Below are positions 1 through 6,842 of a stretch of 8,863 nt of DNA, in pieces (the stretch's first letter is position 1; the number at the start of each line of letters is the position of its first letter). The DNA comes from an uncultured Rhodanobacteraceae bacterium (GTDB lineage Bacteria > Pseudomonadota > Gammaproteobacteria > Xanthomonadales > Rhodanobacteraceae). Under the pieces are notes generated by a model. It had not been told where the DNA came from, did not search any database, and saw nothing but the letters and a program-made list of their open reading frames with translations. The position numbers and the translations under genes were made by a program. The stretch spans positions 1 through 8,863 of the forward strand of contig CAJXGK010000060.1 in NCBI GenBank assembly GCA_913053815.1. The letters run 5' to 3'.

Positions 1-629
1 AGAAGTCCGAGGACGGTCAGAAGCTTTTGACTTCGATGCGGCGCAAAGGGCTGCTTGGCCTGGCGTTCTGGCACAATGGCATGAAGCAGATGTCTGCCAG
101 CAAAGCGCTGATCCTGCCAAGCGATGCCGAGGGCCTGAAATTCCGGGTGCAAACCTCCGATGTGGCGGTGGCCATGATCGAGGCCATGGGAGCCTCGGCG
201 CAAAAACTGGCGTTCTCGGAAGTTTACGGCGCACTGCAAACCGGCGTTGTGGACGGGCAGGAAAACACCTGGTCCAACATTTACTCCAAGAAATTCTTTG
301 AAGTGCAGGACGGGGTCACCGAAACCAATCACCAGCTTTTGACCTATCTGGCGGTGACTTCCAAGGAATGGCTCGACGGTCTTGACCCGGCGGTGCGCGA
401 CCAGTTCCTCAAGATATTCAACGAGGAAATCATTGCCGCCAACGCCAAGGCAACCGCGCTCAATGAGGTTGCCAAGCAAAACATCATCGCCGCCGGTGGC
501 GTGGTGCGCGAATTGACCGACGAACAGCGCCAGGTCTGGGTTGACGTGATGAAACCGGTCTGGGCCCAGTTTGCCGACGATATCGGCCAGGACGTCATCG
601 ACGCCGCGGTCGCCGCGGGCCAGCAGTAA
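1..629 (+). CDS. dctP: TRAP transporter solute-binding protein DctP, 3' part (5' end outside window)
   Basis: The frame is open from the first base (first full codon at 3) to TAA at 627-629, giving the last 208 residues of a periplasmic binding protein normally about 330 long. The signal peptide and first lobe lie upstream of the window. DctP-family hallmarks are clear: the GLKFRVQ segment, whose Arg (codon 144-146) is the conserved residue that salt-bridges the ligand carboxylate, then AFSEVYGALQTGVVDGQENTW and a segment like FFEVQDGVTETNH. In this family the protein captures a C4-dicarboxylate or related carboxylate in the periplasm and hands it to the DctQM membrane pair, which is encoded directly downstream. 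The actual ligand cannot be read from sequence. The TTG at 27 is not a real start because homology continues upstream of it. Confidence 0.93.
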   Translation, partial: KSEDGQKLLTSMRRKGLLGLAFWHNGMKQMSASKALILPSDAEGLKFRVQTSDVAVAMIEAMGASAQKLAFSEVYGALQTGVVDGQENTWSNIYSKKFFEVQDGVTETNHQLLTYLAVTSKEWLDGLDPAVRDQFLKIFNEEIIAANAKATALNEVAKQNIIAAGGVVRELTDEQRQVWVDVMKPVWAQFADDIGQDVIDAAVAAGQQ

Positions 630-647
630 ACGCGTTATAAAAAAACC

Positions 648-682
648 AATGAAGCGCGCCTTTTGTTCGGGTGCGCTTCATT
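648..682 (+). terminator. Hairpin between dctP and dctQ (terminator/attenuator candidate)
   Basis: AATGAAGCGC (648-657) pairs perfectly with GCGCTTCATT (673-682). The stem extends inward through a G-T wobble and two C-G pairs to about 13 bp around a 9-base loop. An A-run lies before it, and only a short T-run (681-684) follows, so termination is probably incomplete. The position just after the binding-protein gene and before the membrane genes fits a partial terminator or mRNA 3'-end stabiliser that makes more DctP than DctQM. That role is inferred from similar transport operons. Confidence 0.6.
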
Positions 683-744
683 TTCGCTCTGTAACCGGGG
701 CATCGGGGCCGTTCCATTGCGGCCTTAAAGGGGGGAGACGAGCA

Positions 745-1443
745 ATGTTTTCATTGTCGATTGCGACCTGGACCTATATCTGGGTCGCACTGATGATTGC
801 GCTATTGTTTGCCGCCGAGCGCAAGTTCCCGCTGGCGGTCGCCAAGCTTGAAGAAAGCATTCTGGCGTTCTTTTTATCGGCTATAACCATTATTGCCTTT
901 GTCCAGGTTGTGTTGCGCTACGGCTTTAATCTTTCCCTTGGCGGCGCGCTCGAGCTGACCTCGATCATTTTTGCCTGGCTCATTCTTTTTGGCATGAGCT
1001 ACGGGATCAGGACCAGCGCCCATCTGGGGGTTGACGTTTTCGTTCGCATGCTGCCGGGGCGCGCCTTTCGCGTTGTCGCGGTTTTTGGCGCGCTGGCCAC
1101 CGTGCTCTATGCGGTAATTTTGTTTTCTTCCGACTGGCTTTCTATATTCGGCGCAAAAAGCAAGGGCGGGGCGGTAATTTACTGGTCCAAGATGTACCAG
1201 CTCGGCCTTGGGCTGGAGGACGTCAAGTTCCCGCGCTGGATCTATGAGCCGCTGGGCTGGGACGAGCGGGTCAAACGCTGGGTCGCCTATCTGATCCTGC
1301 CGATTGGTATTTCCCTTTTGGGCTTTCGCGCCTTGCAGGCAACCATCGCCATCATCAGGGGCGAGCGCGAGTTGATCATTGCCAGCCACGAGGCCGAGGA
1401 ACTGGTCGCTGAAAACAAAGACGTTTTGAAAGAGGACGAATAG
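745..1443 (+). CDS. dctQ: TRAP transporter small permease subunit DctQ
   Basis: This 232-residue membrane protein is the small subunit of a TRAP importer, which forms the permease with DctM and is driven by an ion gradient. The start is ATG 745, preceded by GGGGGAG at about 730-736. The frame is open back to 571, but that stretch crosses the dctP stop and the hairpin and has no DctQ homology. Hydrophobic segments lie at about residues 8-24, 38-57, 70-88, 108-128 and 180-198. The third contains the family-typical run ELTSIIFAWLILFGMSYG, followed by SAHLGVDVF. The length and the extra first helix resemble the longer DctQ proteins of C4-dicarboxylate systems. The C-terminus is charged and cytoplasmic (HEAEELVAENKDVLKEDE). 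The stop is separated from dctM by one base, so translation is probably coupled. Confidence 0.92.
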   Translation: MFSLSIATWTYIWVALMIALLFAAERKFPLAVAKLEESILAFFLSAITIIAFVQVVLRYGFNLSLGGALELTSIIFAWLILFGMSYGIRTSAHLGVDVFVRMLPGRAFRVVAVFGALATVLYAVILFSSDWLSIFGAKSKGGAVIYWSKMYQLGLGLEDVKFPRWIYEPLGWDERVKRWVAYLILPIGISLLGFRALQATIAIIRGERELIIASHEAEELVAENKDVLKEDE

Positions 1444-1444
1444 A

Positions 1445-2752
1445 ATGGTCACCACAATCCTGTTTGTCCTGGTCTTGTCGTTTTTGTTTCTTGGCGTGCC
1501 GGTGGCGGTTTCCCTCGGACTGTCCTCGATCCTTGTGATCGCCTTTTTCTCCGGCGATTCAATGTCCTCAATGGCTTTGCAACTGTTCTCCTCGTCGCAA
1601 AAATTCACCCTGCTGGCCATTCCGTTTTTCATTCTGGCTTCCGCCTTCATGTCCACCGGCGGGGTGGCCAAAAGGATCATTCGCTTTGCCGTTGCCACGG
1701 TCGGCCATTTCCGCGGCGGGCTGGCCATGGCCTCGGTTCTGGCCTGCATGATGTTTGCTGCCCTTTCCGGCTCCTCCCCGGCAACGGTTGTCGCCATCGG
1801 CACCATTGCGATTGCCGGCATGCGCGAGGTCGGCTATTCCAAGGATTTTGCCGCCGGGATCATCGCCAACGCCGGCACGCTGGGAATTCTCATTCCGCCC
1901 TCGATCATGCTGATCGTCTATAGCGCGACCTCGGCGGTCTCGGTGGTGAAACTGTACGCCGCGGCGATGATACCGGGCATTTTGCTGGCCGGACTGTATG
2001 TTATCTATGTAATCAGCATCTCCGCGCTGAACCCGAAGCTGGCACCAAAATTGCCCAAGGAGCAGACCGATATTCCCTTTGGCAGGGTCATCATTCTGCT
2101 GGTGACCTCGTTCTTCCCGCTGGCGCTACTGATCCTGGCGGTGCTGGGCACTATCCTGTTCGGGCTGGCGACGCCGAGCGAGGCCGCGGCCGTTGGCGCC
2201 CTGGGTGCGATGCTGATCGCCACCGGCTACCGAGCTATGACCTGGCAGCGGCTAAAGGAAGCAGTATTCCTGACCGCGCGCACCTCAGCCATGGTGTGTT
2301 GGCTATTCGTCGGCTCGTGGACCTTTTCCTCGATCTTTTCGTATCTGGGGGGCGAGGGGCTGATTAAGGAATTCGTGACCAGCATAGACCTCTCGACGGT
2401 TCAGTTCCTGATCCTGGCCCAGGTGATCATCTTCCTGCTCGGTTGGCCGCTGGAGTGGAGCGAGATCATCATTATTTTCGTGCCGATCTTCCTGCCACTG
2501 CTGAACCACTATCATGTCGATCCGATGTACTTCGGTATCCTGGTCGCGCTTAATTTGCAGACCTCCTTCCTCACGCCACCGATGGCGATGTCGGCCTATT
2601 ACCTCAAGGGGGTCGCGCCACCGCACGTGCAATTGTGGACGATCTTCAGGGGCTGCTTTCCATTTCTGACCATGGTGTTCATCTCGATGATCTTGGTCTA
2701 CGTATTCCCACAGCTGGTTTACTGGCTCCCCCGCCTGATCTACGGGCACTGA
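1445..2752 (+). CDS. dctM: TRAP transporter large permease subunit DctM
   Basis: This 435-residue, highly hydrophobic protein is the transport-channel subunit of the TRAP system and belongs to the ion transporter superfamily. Full family length and signatures are present: SGSSPATVVAIG (residues 108-119), NAGTLGILIPPSI (142-154), TPSEAAAVGA (243-252) and QTSFLTPP (372-379), spread over a dozen or so membrane segments. ATG 1445 has AGAGGA just upstream (1431-1436), inside the end of dctQ. The gene follows dctQ by one base and precedes the amidase by ten. Phe codon choice changes within the gene: 8 TTT and 6 TTC before residue 150, against 5 TTT and 15 TTC after residue 210. dctQ is TTT-rich (11 of 16). 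Confidence 0.95.
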   Translation: MVTTILFVLVLSFLFLGVPVAVSLGLSSILVIAFFSGDSMSSMALQLFSSSQKFTLLAIPFFILASAFMSTGGVAKRIIRFAVATVGHFRGGLAMASVLACMMFAALSGSSPATVVAIGTIAIAGMREVGYSKDFAAGIIANAGTLGILIPPSIMLIVYSATSAVSVVKLYAAAMIPGILLAGLYVIYVISISALNPKLAPKLPKEQTDIPFGRVIILLVTSFFPLALLILAVLGTILFGLATPSEAAAVGALGAMLIATGYRAMTWQRLKEAVFLTARTSAMVCWLFVGSWTFSSIFSYLGGEGLIKEFVTSIDLSTVQFLILAQVIIFLLGWPLEWSEIIIIFVPIFLPLLNHYHVDPMYFGILVALNLQTSFLTPPMAMSAYYLKGVAPPHVQLWTIFRGCFPFLTMVFISMILVYVFPQLVYWLPRLIYGH

Positions 2753-2762
2753 GAAAACCCCG

Positions 2763-4112
2763 ATGAATGCAGAAACTTCCTTAGATTTATCCCTGCTCGG
2801 CGCCACTGAGGCTGCGGCCGCGCTGTCCGGGGGCCGCATCAGTTCCGAGGCACTGGTACAAGCGTGCCTGGCCCGCATCCAGGTTGATGAGGAGCGCGTG
2901 CAGGCCTGGGCGTTTATTGATCCAGAGTATGCATTGAGCCAGGCACGCGCAGCTGACTTGCGGCGACGCGAAGGTAAATCACTGGGACCCTTGCATGGCC
3001 TTCCGGTGGGGGTCAAGGACATCATCGACACTGAGGATATGCCGACTGAAGACGGGACGGTGTTACATGCGGGGCGCACGCCTCCCGAGGACGCGGCCAT
3101 GGTCTCGATGCTGCGCGCAGCCGGCGCGATCGTCATGGGCAAAACCGTCACCACCGAGCTCGCCACCTACTCGCCAGGGAAAACGCGCAACCCGCACAAC
3201 CCAGAACACACCCCAGGTGGGTCTTCCAGTGGCTCAGCTGCGGCTGTGGCGGCGCACATGGTGCCACTGGCGATAGGTACCCAGACCAACGGCTCGGTCA
3301 TCCGTCCAGCCGCCTACTGCGGCGTATTCGGGTACAAACCTAGCTTCGGTTTGGTATCCCGACATGGTGTGCTCAAACAATCCCGGCCACTGGACCAGAT
3401 CGGTGTGATGGCGCGCAGTGTCGAGGACGTCGCCCTGCTGGCCGAGCAACTGATCAGCTTTGACGAAAGTGATCCCGATACACGACCGCGGCCGCGGCCG
3501 CTACTGCGCGAAACGGCCATGCAGGAGCCGCCGGTGCCACCAACCCTGGCGTTTGTCAAAACCCCGATGTGGAAAATGGCCGATGTGCAATGCCGCGAGG
3601 CTTTCGCCGAGCTGGTGGCATATTTGGGTGAGCGCGTCGAAGAATTCAAGCTGCCGGTGGGATACAAGGATGCGTGGAAATGGCACCAAACCATCATGGA
3701 GGCGGATCTGGCCAAGAATTTCGAACTGGAGTATCAGGAAGGTCGCGAGCAGCTAAGCGAGACATTGTGCGGCCAGATCGAGCGTGGACGCCGGGTGCGC
3801 GCGGTGAACTACAACAAGGCGCTGGACCAGGTTCCTGCCCTGAGCAGCGGGCTGAATCAACTCTTCGATCTGCGTTATGAAGCGATCCTGACTCCGGCTA
3901 CGTCCGGTACGGCACCGCAGGGGTTGGAGTCGACCGGCTCGCCGGCTTTTTGCACGTTGTGGACACTGTGCGGCTTGCCGGCGATCACACTACCGCTGAT
4001 GCAAGGCGCCGACGGCCTGCCGCTGGGTGTGCAATTAGTGGGCCCTCGAGGGGGTGACGCCTGTCTGCTGCGCACCGCACGCTGGTTGGTCGACCGAGTC
4101 CAGCCGGACTAA
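2763..4112 (+). CDS. Amidase-signature family amidohydrolase
   Basis: This 449-residue enzyme belongs to the amidase signature superfamily, which hydrolyses carboxamides to acid plus ammonia. The Ser-cisSer-Lys triad is complete: Lys85 in GVKDIIDT, Ser154 in PGGSSSGSAAAVA, and nucleophile Ser178 in GTQTNGSVIRPA, exactly 24 residues after Ser154 as in FAAH and malonamidase E2. The nucleophile motif is the GTQTxGSxxRPA variant, not GTDTGGSIR. Length is normal and the sequence is intact to LPLGVQLVGPRGGD near the C-terminus. ATG 2763 lies 10 bases after dctM. It has no good Shine-Dalgarno site, so translation may be coupled to dctM. A GatA role is unlikely because no gatB/gatC genes are adjacent. 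Operon position suggests it acts on the imported compound or a derivative; the specific substrate is unknown. Confidence 0.9.
   Translation: MNAETSLDLSLLGATEAAAALSGGRISSEALVQACLARIQVDEERVQAWAFIDPEYALSQARAADLRRREGKSLGPLHGLPVGVKDIIDTEDMPTEDGTVLHAGRTPPEDAAMVSMLRAAGAIVMGKTVTTELATYSPGKTRNPHNPEHTPGGSSSGSAAAVAAHMVPLAIGTQTNGSVIRPAAYCGVFGYKPSFGLVSRHGVLKQSRPLDQIGVMARSVEDVALLAEQLISFDESDPDTRPRPRPLLRETAMQEPPVPPTLAFVKTPMWKMADVQCREAFAELVAYLGERVEEFKLPVGYKDAWKWHQTIMEADLAKNFELEYQEGREQLSETLCGQIERGRRVRAVNYNKALDQVPALSSGLNQLFDLRYEAILTPATSGTAPQGLESTGSPAFCTLWTLCGLPAITLPLMQGADGLPLGVQLVGPRGGDACLLRTARWLVDRVQPD
3488..3501. repeat. 14-bp GC-only palindrome inside the amidase gene
   Basis: GCGGCCGCGGCCGC is a perfect palindrome. 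It encodes the alternating Arg-Pro run (DTRPRPRPLL, residues 239-248) in a probable surface loop after the catalytic core. It is a low-complexity stretch prone to slippage, and no function is implied. Confidence 0.6.
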
Positions 4113-4156
4113 TTCATGCTAGACTTTAATCCGACACAGAACCAAGAGAATTTACT

Positions 4157-4354
4157 ATGCTGTCTGATATTATCTTTGGCTTGATAGCGATGACCATGGC
4201 GGTTGTTTTTTACCTGGTCCCCATCTTCAAGCTTGTACCCATCCTTGGAACTCGGTCGATCCCGTTGGTCATCGTGGTGCTGATCGGCGTAGTGATGATG
4301 ATCATCGAGTTCATCCAGACAGTCCGTGCCAGCAAGGATGACAGCGGCAGTTGA
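4157..4354 (+). CDS. Small two-helix membrane protein, function unknown
   Basis: This 65-residue protein starts at ATG 4157, with AAGAG at 4143-4147 as a weak Shine-Dalgarno site. Two hydrophobic segments (about residues 4-29 and 35-54) flank a short loop with Gly-Thr-Arg, and the tail is polar and charged (RASKDDSGS). I do not recognise a family. It lies 44 bases after the amidase and 189 bases before the GhrB-like dehydrogenase, on the same strand. It could be an accessory to the transport or catabolic genes or an unrelated small inner-membrane protein. That it is a gene rests on the start site, the clean two-helix profile, and a candidate terminator directly after its stop. Confidence 0.6.
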   Translation: MLSDIIFGLIAMTMAVVFYLVPIFKLVPILGTRSIPLVIVVLIGVVMMIIEFIQTVRASKDDSGS

Positions 4355-4378
4355 GGCCGGCACGGCCATTTGTGTTTT
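4355..4378 (+). terminator. Short hairpin plus T-rich tract after the small membrane protein gene
   Basis: GGCCG (4355-4359) and CGGCC (4363-4367) form a 5-bp GC-only stem with a 3-base loop, beginning right after the TGA stop. A T-rich tract (ATTTGTGTTTTT) follows. This has the form of a modest Rho-independent terminator and would separate the TRAP/amidase unit from the dehydrogenase gene. Confidence 0.5.
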
Positions 4379-4384
4379 TGTATG

Positions 4385-4394
4385 TGACCGGTCA
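4385..4394. promoter_or_regulatory. Perfect 10-bp palindrome upstream of the dehydrogenase gene (operator candidate)
   Basis: TGACCGGTCA is a perfect inverted repeat in the 189-base gap before the GhrB-like gene, about 150 bases upstream of its start. Dimeric repressors often bind such sites, but a 10-bp palindrome can occur by chance. No clear -35/-10 pair is visible beside it. Confidence 0.25.
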
Positions 4395-4543
4395 TGATGC
4401 GTGCTATCGGCAATCCTGTAATCGACCGCTGGATCGCGTTCAACTGGTGCTGTTGATGGCATTTTTGGTGGCAGACTTGCGAGCGTGTTTTTCAGACGCC
4501 AGGCTTATCGCCGCAACGTAACCGTAGCCAGAACGGAGGAAGC

Positions 4544-5521
4544 ATGAAGCCCAGATTGCTAGTAACGCGAGAGGTTTTTGACGAAACACTCCACTACCTC
4601 GCGCAGCATTGTGAGGTTGAATCGAACCAGCAGGACGTTCCGCTCGACCCAGAGACGTTGGCGCAGCGACTCGAGGACAAGGTGGGCGTTATGTGCTGTC
4701 TGACCGACCGCATCGACGAGCAGCTGCTAACGCGTTGCCCACGACTCAAGGTGGTGGCAAATATCGCTGTTGGCTATAACAACATCGATCTCGATGCCTG
4801 CACCGCGCGCGGTGTGATGGCGACCAACACTCCGGAGGTACTGACCGATACCACGGCCGATCTGGCATTCGCACTGATCCTTGCCACGGCGCGACGCCTG
4901 ACTGAGGGGGAAGCCTATATTCGTGCTGGGCAGTGGAGCGGTTGGTATCTGAAGCAGCTGCTCGGCGTCGACGTGCATCATGCGACACTCGGCATAATCG
5001 GCATGGGGCGCATCGGCCGTGTGATTGCCAGACGCGCGCAAGGCTTTGAGATGCGAGTAATCTATCACAATCGGGTGCGGCTTGCCGCTGACATCGAGCA
5101 GGCGCTCAAGGCCACCTATGTGAGCAAGGACGAACTGCTGGAGCAGGCTGATTTTGTCATCTTGCAAATGCCGTATATGCCACAGACTCATCACCTGATC
5201 GGCGCGGCGGAGCTGAAAAAAATGAAATCAAGTGCGATCTTGATCAATGTGACACGTGGCGGCATAGTCGATGACGCGGCACTGGTTCGGGCGCTCAAGG
5301 ATGGCACAATCCGCGGCGCCGGCCTCGACACGTTCGAGGGCGAGCCGCAGCTCAATCCCGAATTCCTCGAGTTGAAGAATGTCGTGCTGGTGCCACACAT
5401 CGGCAGCTCGACTGAGACAACGCGCCGTGCGATGGCCATGACCGCGGCCAAGAACGCGGTGGCAGTTCTCAGCGGTAGCGTCCCGCCCAACTTTCTTAAT
5501 CCTGAAGCCGGGAAGAACTAG
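4544..5521 (+). CDS. ghrB: D-2-hydroxyacid dehydrogenase, glyoxylate/hydroxypyruvate reductase B type
   Basis: This 325-residue cytosolic NAD(P)H-dependent enzyme interconverts 2-keto acids (glyoxylate, hydroxypyruvate, 2-ketogluconate in characterised relatives) and D-2-hydroxy acids. ATG 4544 has a strong GGAGG at 4535-4539. The Rossmann glycine motif is GMGRIG (residues 153-158). The second strand ends in YHNR (174-177) with no acidic residue, which favours NADPH over NADH. All catalytic residues are present: Arg238 in NVTRGG, Glu267 in FEGEP and His285 in VPHIGSS, with the same spacing as E. coli GhrB. The substrate-binding VGYNNID motif (76-82) is intact. The gene has its own untranslated leader, so it may be transcribed separately. 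Its position suggests it handles a keto or hydroxy acid from the upstream pathway. The exact substrate, and so the symbol, is less certain than the family. Confidence 0.88.
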   Translation: MKPRLLVTREVFDETLHYLAQHCEVESNQQDVPLDPETLAQRLEDKVGVMCCLTDRIDEQLLTRCPRLKVVANIAVGYNNIDLDACTARGVMATNTPEVLTDTTADLAFALILATARRLTEGEAYIRAGQWSGWYLKQLLGVDVHHATLGIIGMGRIGRVIARRAQGFEMRVIYHNRVRLAADIEQALKATYVSKDELLEQADFVILQMPYMPQTHHLIGAAELKKMKSSAILINVTRGGIVDDAALVRALKDGTIRGAGLDTFEGEPQLNPEFLELKNVVLVPHIGSSTETTRRAMAMTAAKNAVAVLSGSVPPNFLNPEAGKN

Positions 5522-5652
5522 CGATGCCTGATCAATGACTTCAGATTTGCCCGGTTACAGGATTCTGCGGATATGGTGACCATTCGTCGCCATTGTTATA
5601 CGTACAGAGTCGAAGACCCTGCTGCGGCGAGCCTAGACCAAAGGAGCAGATG

Positions 5653-6174
5653 ATGGCATCTGACAATCTGAACGGGTCTCGAACTGCGAGCGTAGCTGCA
5701 TCCGTACCGCGGCCTTGGCACACCAGCCACATATGGCTGGCACCTTTGATAACGGGTTTGCTTCTATTGATCGTCATCTTTGTCGCGCAGCATCAATTCA
5801 AGGAGCAAGACCAGCCTGTGAGAGTGGACGCCAGTCTTGAGTTGTCCACGCTTGCAGCCGAATACGCTGAACATACAAGGCTGCTCCTAAGCCTTGCAGA
5901 ACAGTTCCTGCTCACGGTTAAGTGGGAAGTAGAGCGGCATCCGAGCACGGTTAATTTGGAGCAGATACAGTTGCATATCCTTCTGCCCTTCCTATCTCAC
6001 ATACGCATTTCACTTTCGGATTCCAAGGGCATTCTGTATCAAAGTACATCAGCCATGTGGGTCGCCGCGGATGTAACCGACATCAGCAAGCGCCCATACT
6101 TCAGATGTGCCGGCCTCGCCATGTACGACGCCAAGGCAGCTGGAAAAGGCACCTTCCGATTCTACTCTGTGTAG
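5653..6174 (+). pseudogene. Diguanylate cyclase remnant: sensor N-terminus fused to the end of a GGDEF domain
   Basis: This 173-codon open frame starts at ATG 5653, six bases after AAGGAG (5641-5646); ATG 5650 is an alternative. The N-terminus is cytoplasmic, and one membrane helix (about residues 28-45) leads into a periplasmic double-Cache-like start: a long helix, then SDSKGILYQS and ISKRPYFR (residues 144-151). The typical sensor continues well beyond YFR, but here it jumps to CAGLAMYDAKAAGKGTFRFY (152-171), which is the classic last ~20 residues of a GGDEF domain. The rest of the sensor, the second membrane helix and nearly all of the catalytic domain, including the GG(D/E)EF loop, are missing, roughly 350-400 residues judging from usual family lengths. 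The frame is kept across the join at about 6105. Gly154 replaces the usual Asp (ADLAMY). It cannot make cyclic-di-GMP. Confidence 0.8.
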
Positions 6175-6209
6175 TTGTTCACTCAAATGGAACGCCGGGT
6201 AGCTGTTGA

Positions 6210-6364
6210 ATTGGCACTTTAGGTGACACATGGAAAAGGTCTTTAATACTTCCTGTGCACATAACCCTGATCGAGGACGCGATCCAGCATGGCCTGAAGC
6301 AACTGGCCGACAGCGGTATGACTACTTGTGTGCTGTTGCAATCCTATCCCTGGAAGGACGCTGA
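6210..6364 (+). other. Coding-like stretch, possible gene relic
   Basis: After an in-frame stop at 6207-6209, one frame reads through codon-biased sequence. Its clearest part begins at GTG 6255 (VHITLIEDAIQHGLKQLADS) and continues to a CVLLQSYPWKDAEW segment. After that it overlaps the zinc-ribbon gene in another frame and loses protein-like character. No start codon with a ribosome site and no family was recognised. It may be the tail of a degraded gene or chance; the rest of the 6175-6364 gap shows nothing. Confidence 0.2.
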
Positions 6365-6691
6365 ATGGACTACCACTGCCCGCTCTGTGGGGCGAATAAA
6401 CAGAAGACGAAATTTGGTCAGGCGATGGTGCCGAGGATGGCGATCCAGTGTTCCAAATGTCACGGTGTCATCCATCTCAACGTCCACCCGGCTGAGACCA
6501 TTGTCGTCCTGCTCAATTTTGCGATCATCGTCGTGCTTGTTGTCTTTGCGTATTCGCTGCAAAGTAGGGACCTGGTGCTGGTCGTAGTCGGCGCCGCGCT
6601 GGTGGGCGCATCCTCATTGCCTTTGCTCGAACATACCTACCTGCGCAGTTGGCCACGATATCTAGCGAAGGCGTCGAACGCCAAGCCGTAG
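6365..6691 (+). CDS. CxxC-20-CxxC zinc-ribbon membrane protein
   Basis: This 108-residue protein starts at ATG 6365 with GGAAGGA at 6352-6358. The N-terminus carries two CxxC knuckles, CPLC (residues 5-8) and CSKC (29-32), separated by exactly 20 residues, which is a zinc-ribbon arrangement. Two hydrophobic helices follow (about 43-64 and 69-87), then a basic, Arg/Lys-containing tail. This layout matches the small family described as cxxc_20_cxxc proteins, whose function is unknown to me. The ribbon would sit in the cytoplasm if the basic tail does too. The gene stands alone between the broken cyclase and a convergent reductase gene. A role in metal or redox sensing is possible but not shown. 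Confidence 0.75.
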   Translation: MDYHCPLCGANKQKTKFGQAMVPRMAIQCSKCHGVIHLNVHPAETIVVLLNFAIIVVLVVFAYSLQSRDLVLVVVGAALVGASSLPLLEHTYLRSWPRYLAKASNAKP

Positions 6692-6773
6692 CCACAGCAC
6701 ATATACGGCCACTCAGCGCATTTCGTGGTCCATCGCGCGTTGCCGGCTAGCACTATTGTGAACATTACCCTAC

Positions 6774-6779
6774 TATAAT
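6774..6779 (+). promoter_or_regulatory. Isolated consensus -10 box (TATAAT)
   Basis: A perfect TATAAT lies in the 151-base gap between two convergent genes, but no -35 sits at 16-18 bases (the nearest, TTGTGA at 6756-6761, is only 12 away). No plausible plus-strand gene follows; it would fire antisense into the reductase gene. Apart from this box I see nothing in 6692-6842. Confidence 0.15.
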
Positions 6780-6842
6780 GGCATCAGCCACATCACCATT
6801 CTTGTGTATGCTGCGCTCGTGGCATTCGTGAATCCCCGCAGT

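Noticed and set aside
571..744. N-terminal extension of dctQ from 571
   Set aside because: It overlaps the end of dctP and crosses the hairpin; ATG 745 has a strong ribosome site and matches DctQ family starts.
874..1821. Long minus-strand ORF opposite dctQ/dctM
   Set aside because: Antisense shadow of two well-supported membrane proteins; its composition is unlike a real protein (Arg/Asp/Asn-rich low complexity).
2303..3166. Minus-strand ORF across the dctM-amidase junction
   Set aside because: Antisense to two genes with full family motifs; no protein-like features.
3488..3501. GC palindrome as a regulatory site
   Set aside because: It is inside a coding region and explained by an Arg-Pro repeat with GC-rich codons.
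2995..3880. Several short ORFs on both strands inside the amidase
   Set aside because: Frame shadows of a GC-rich gene; the amidase frame has an intact catalytic triad.
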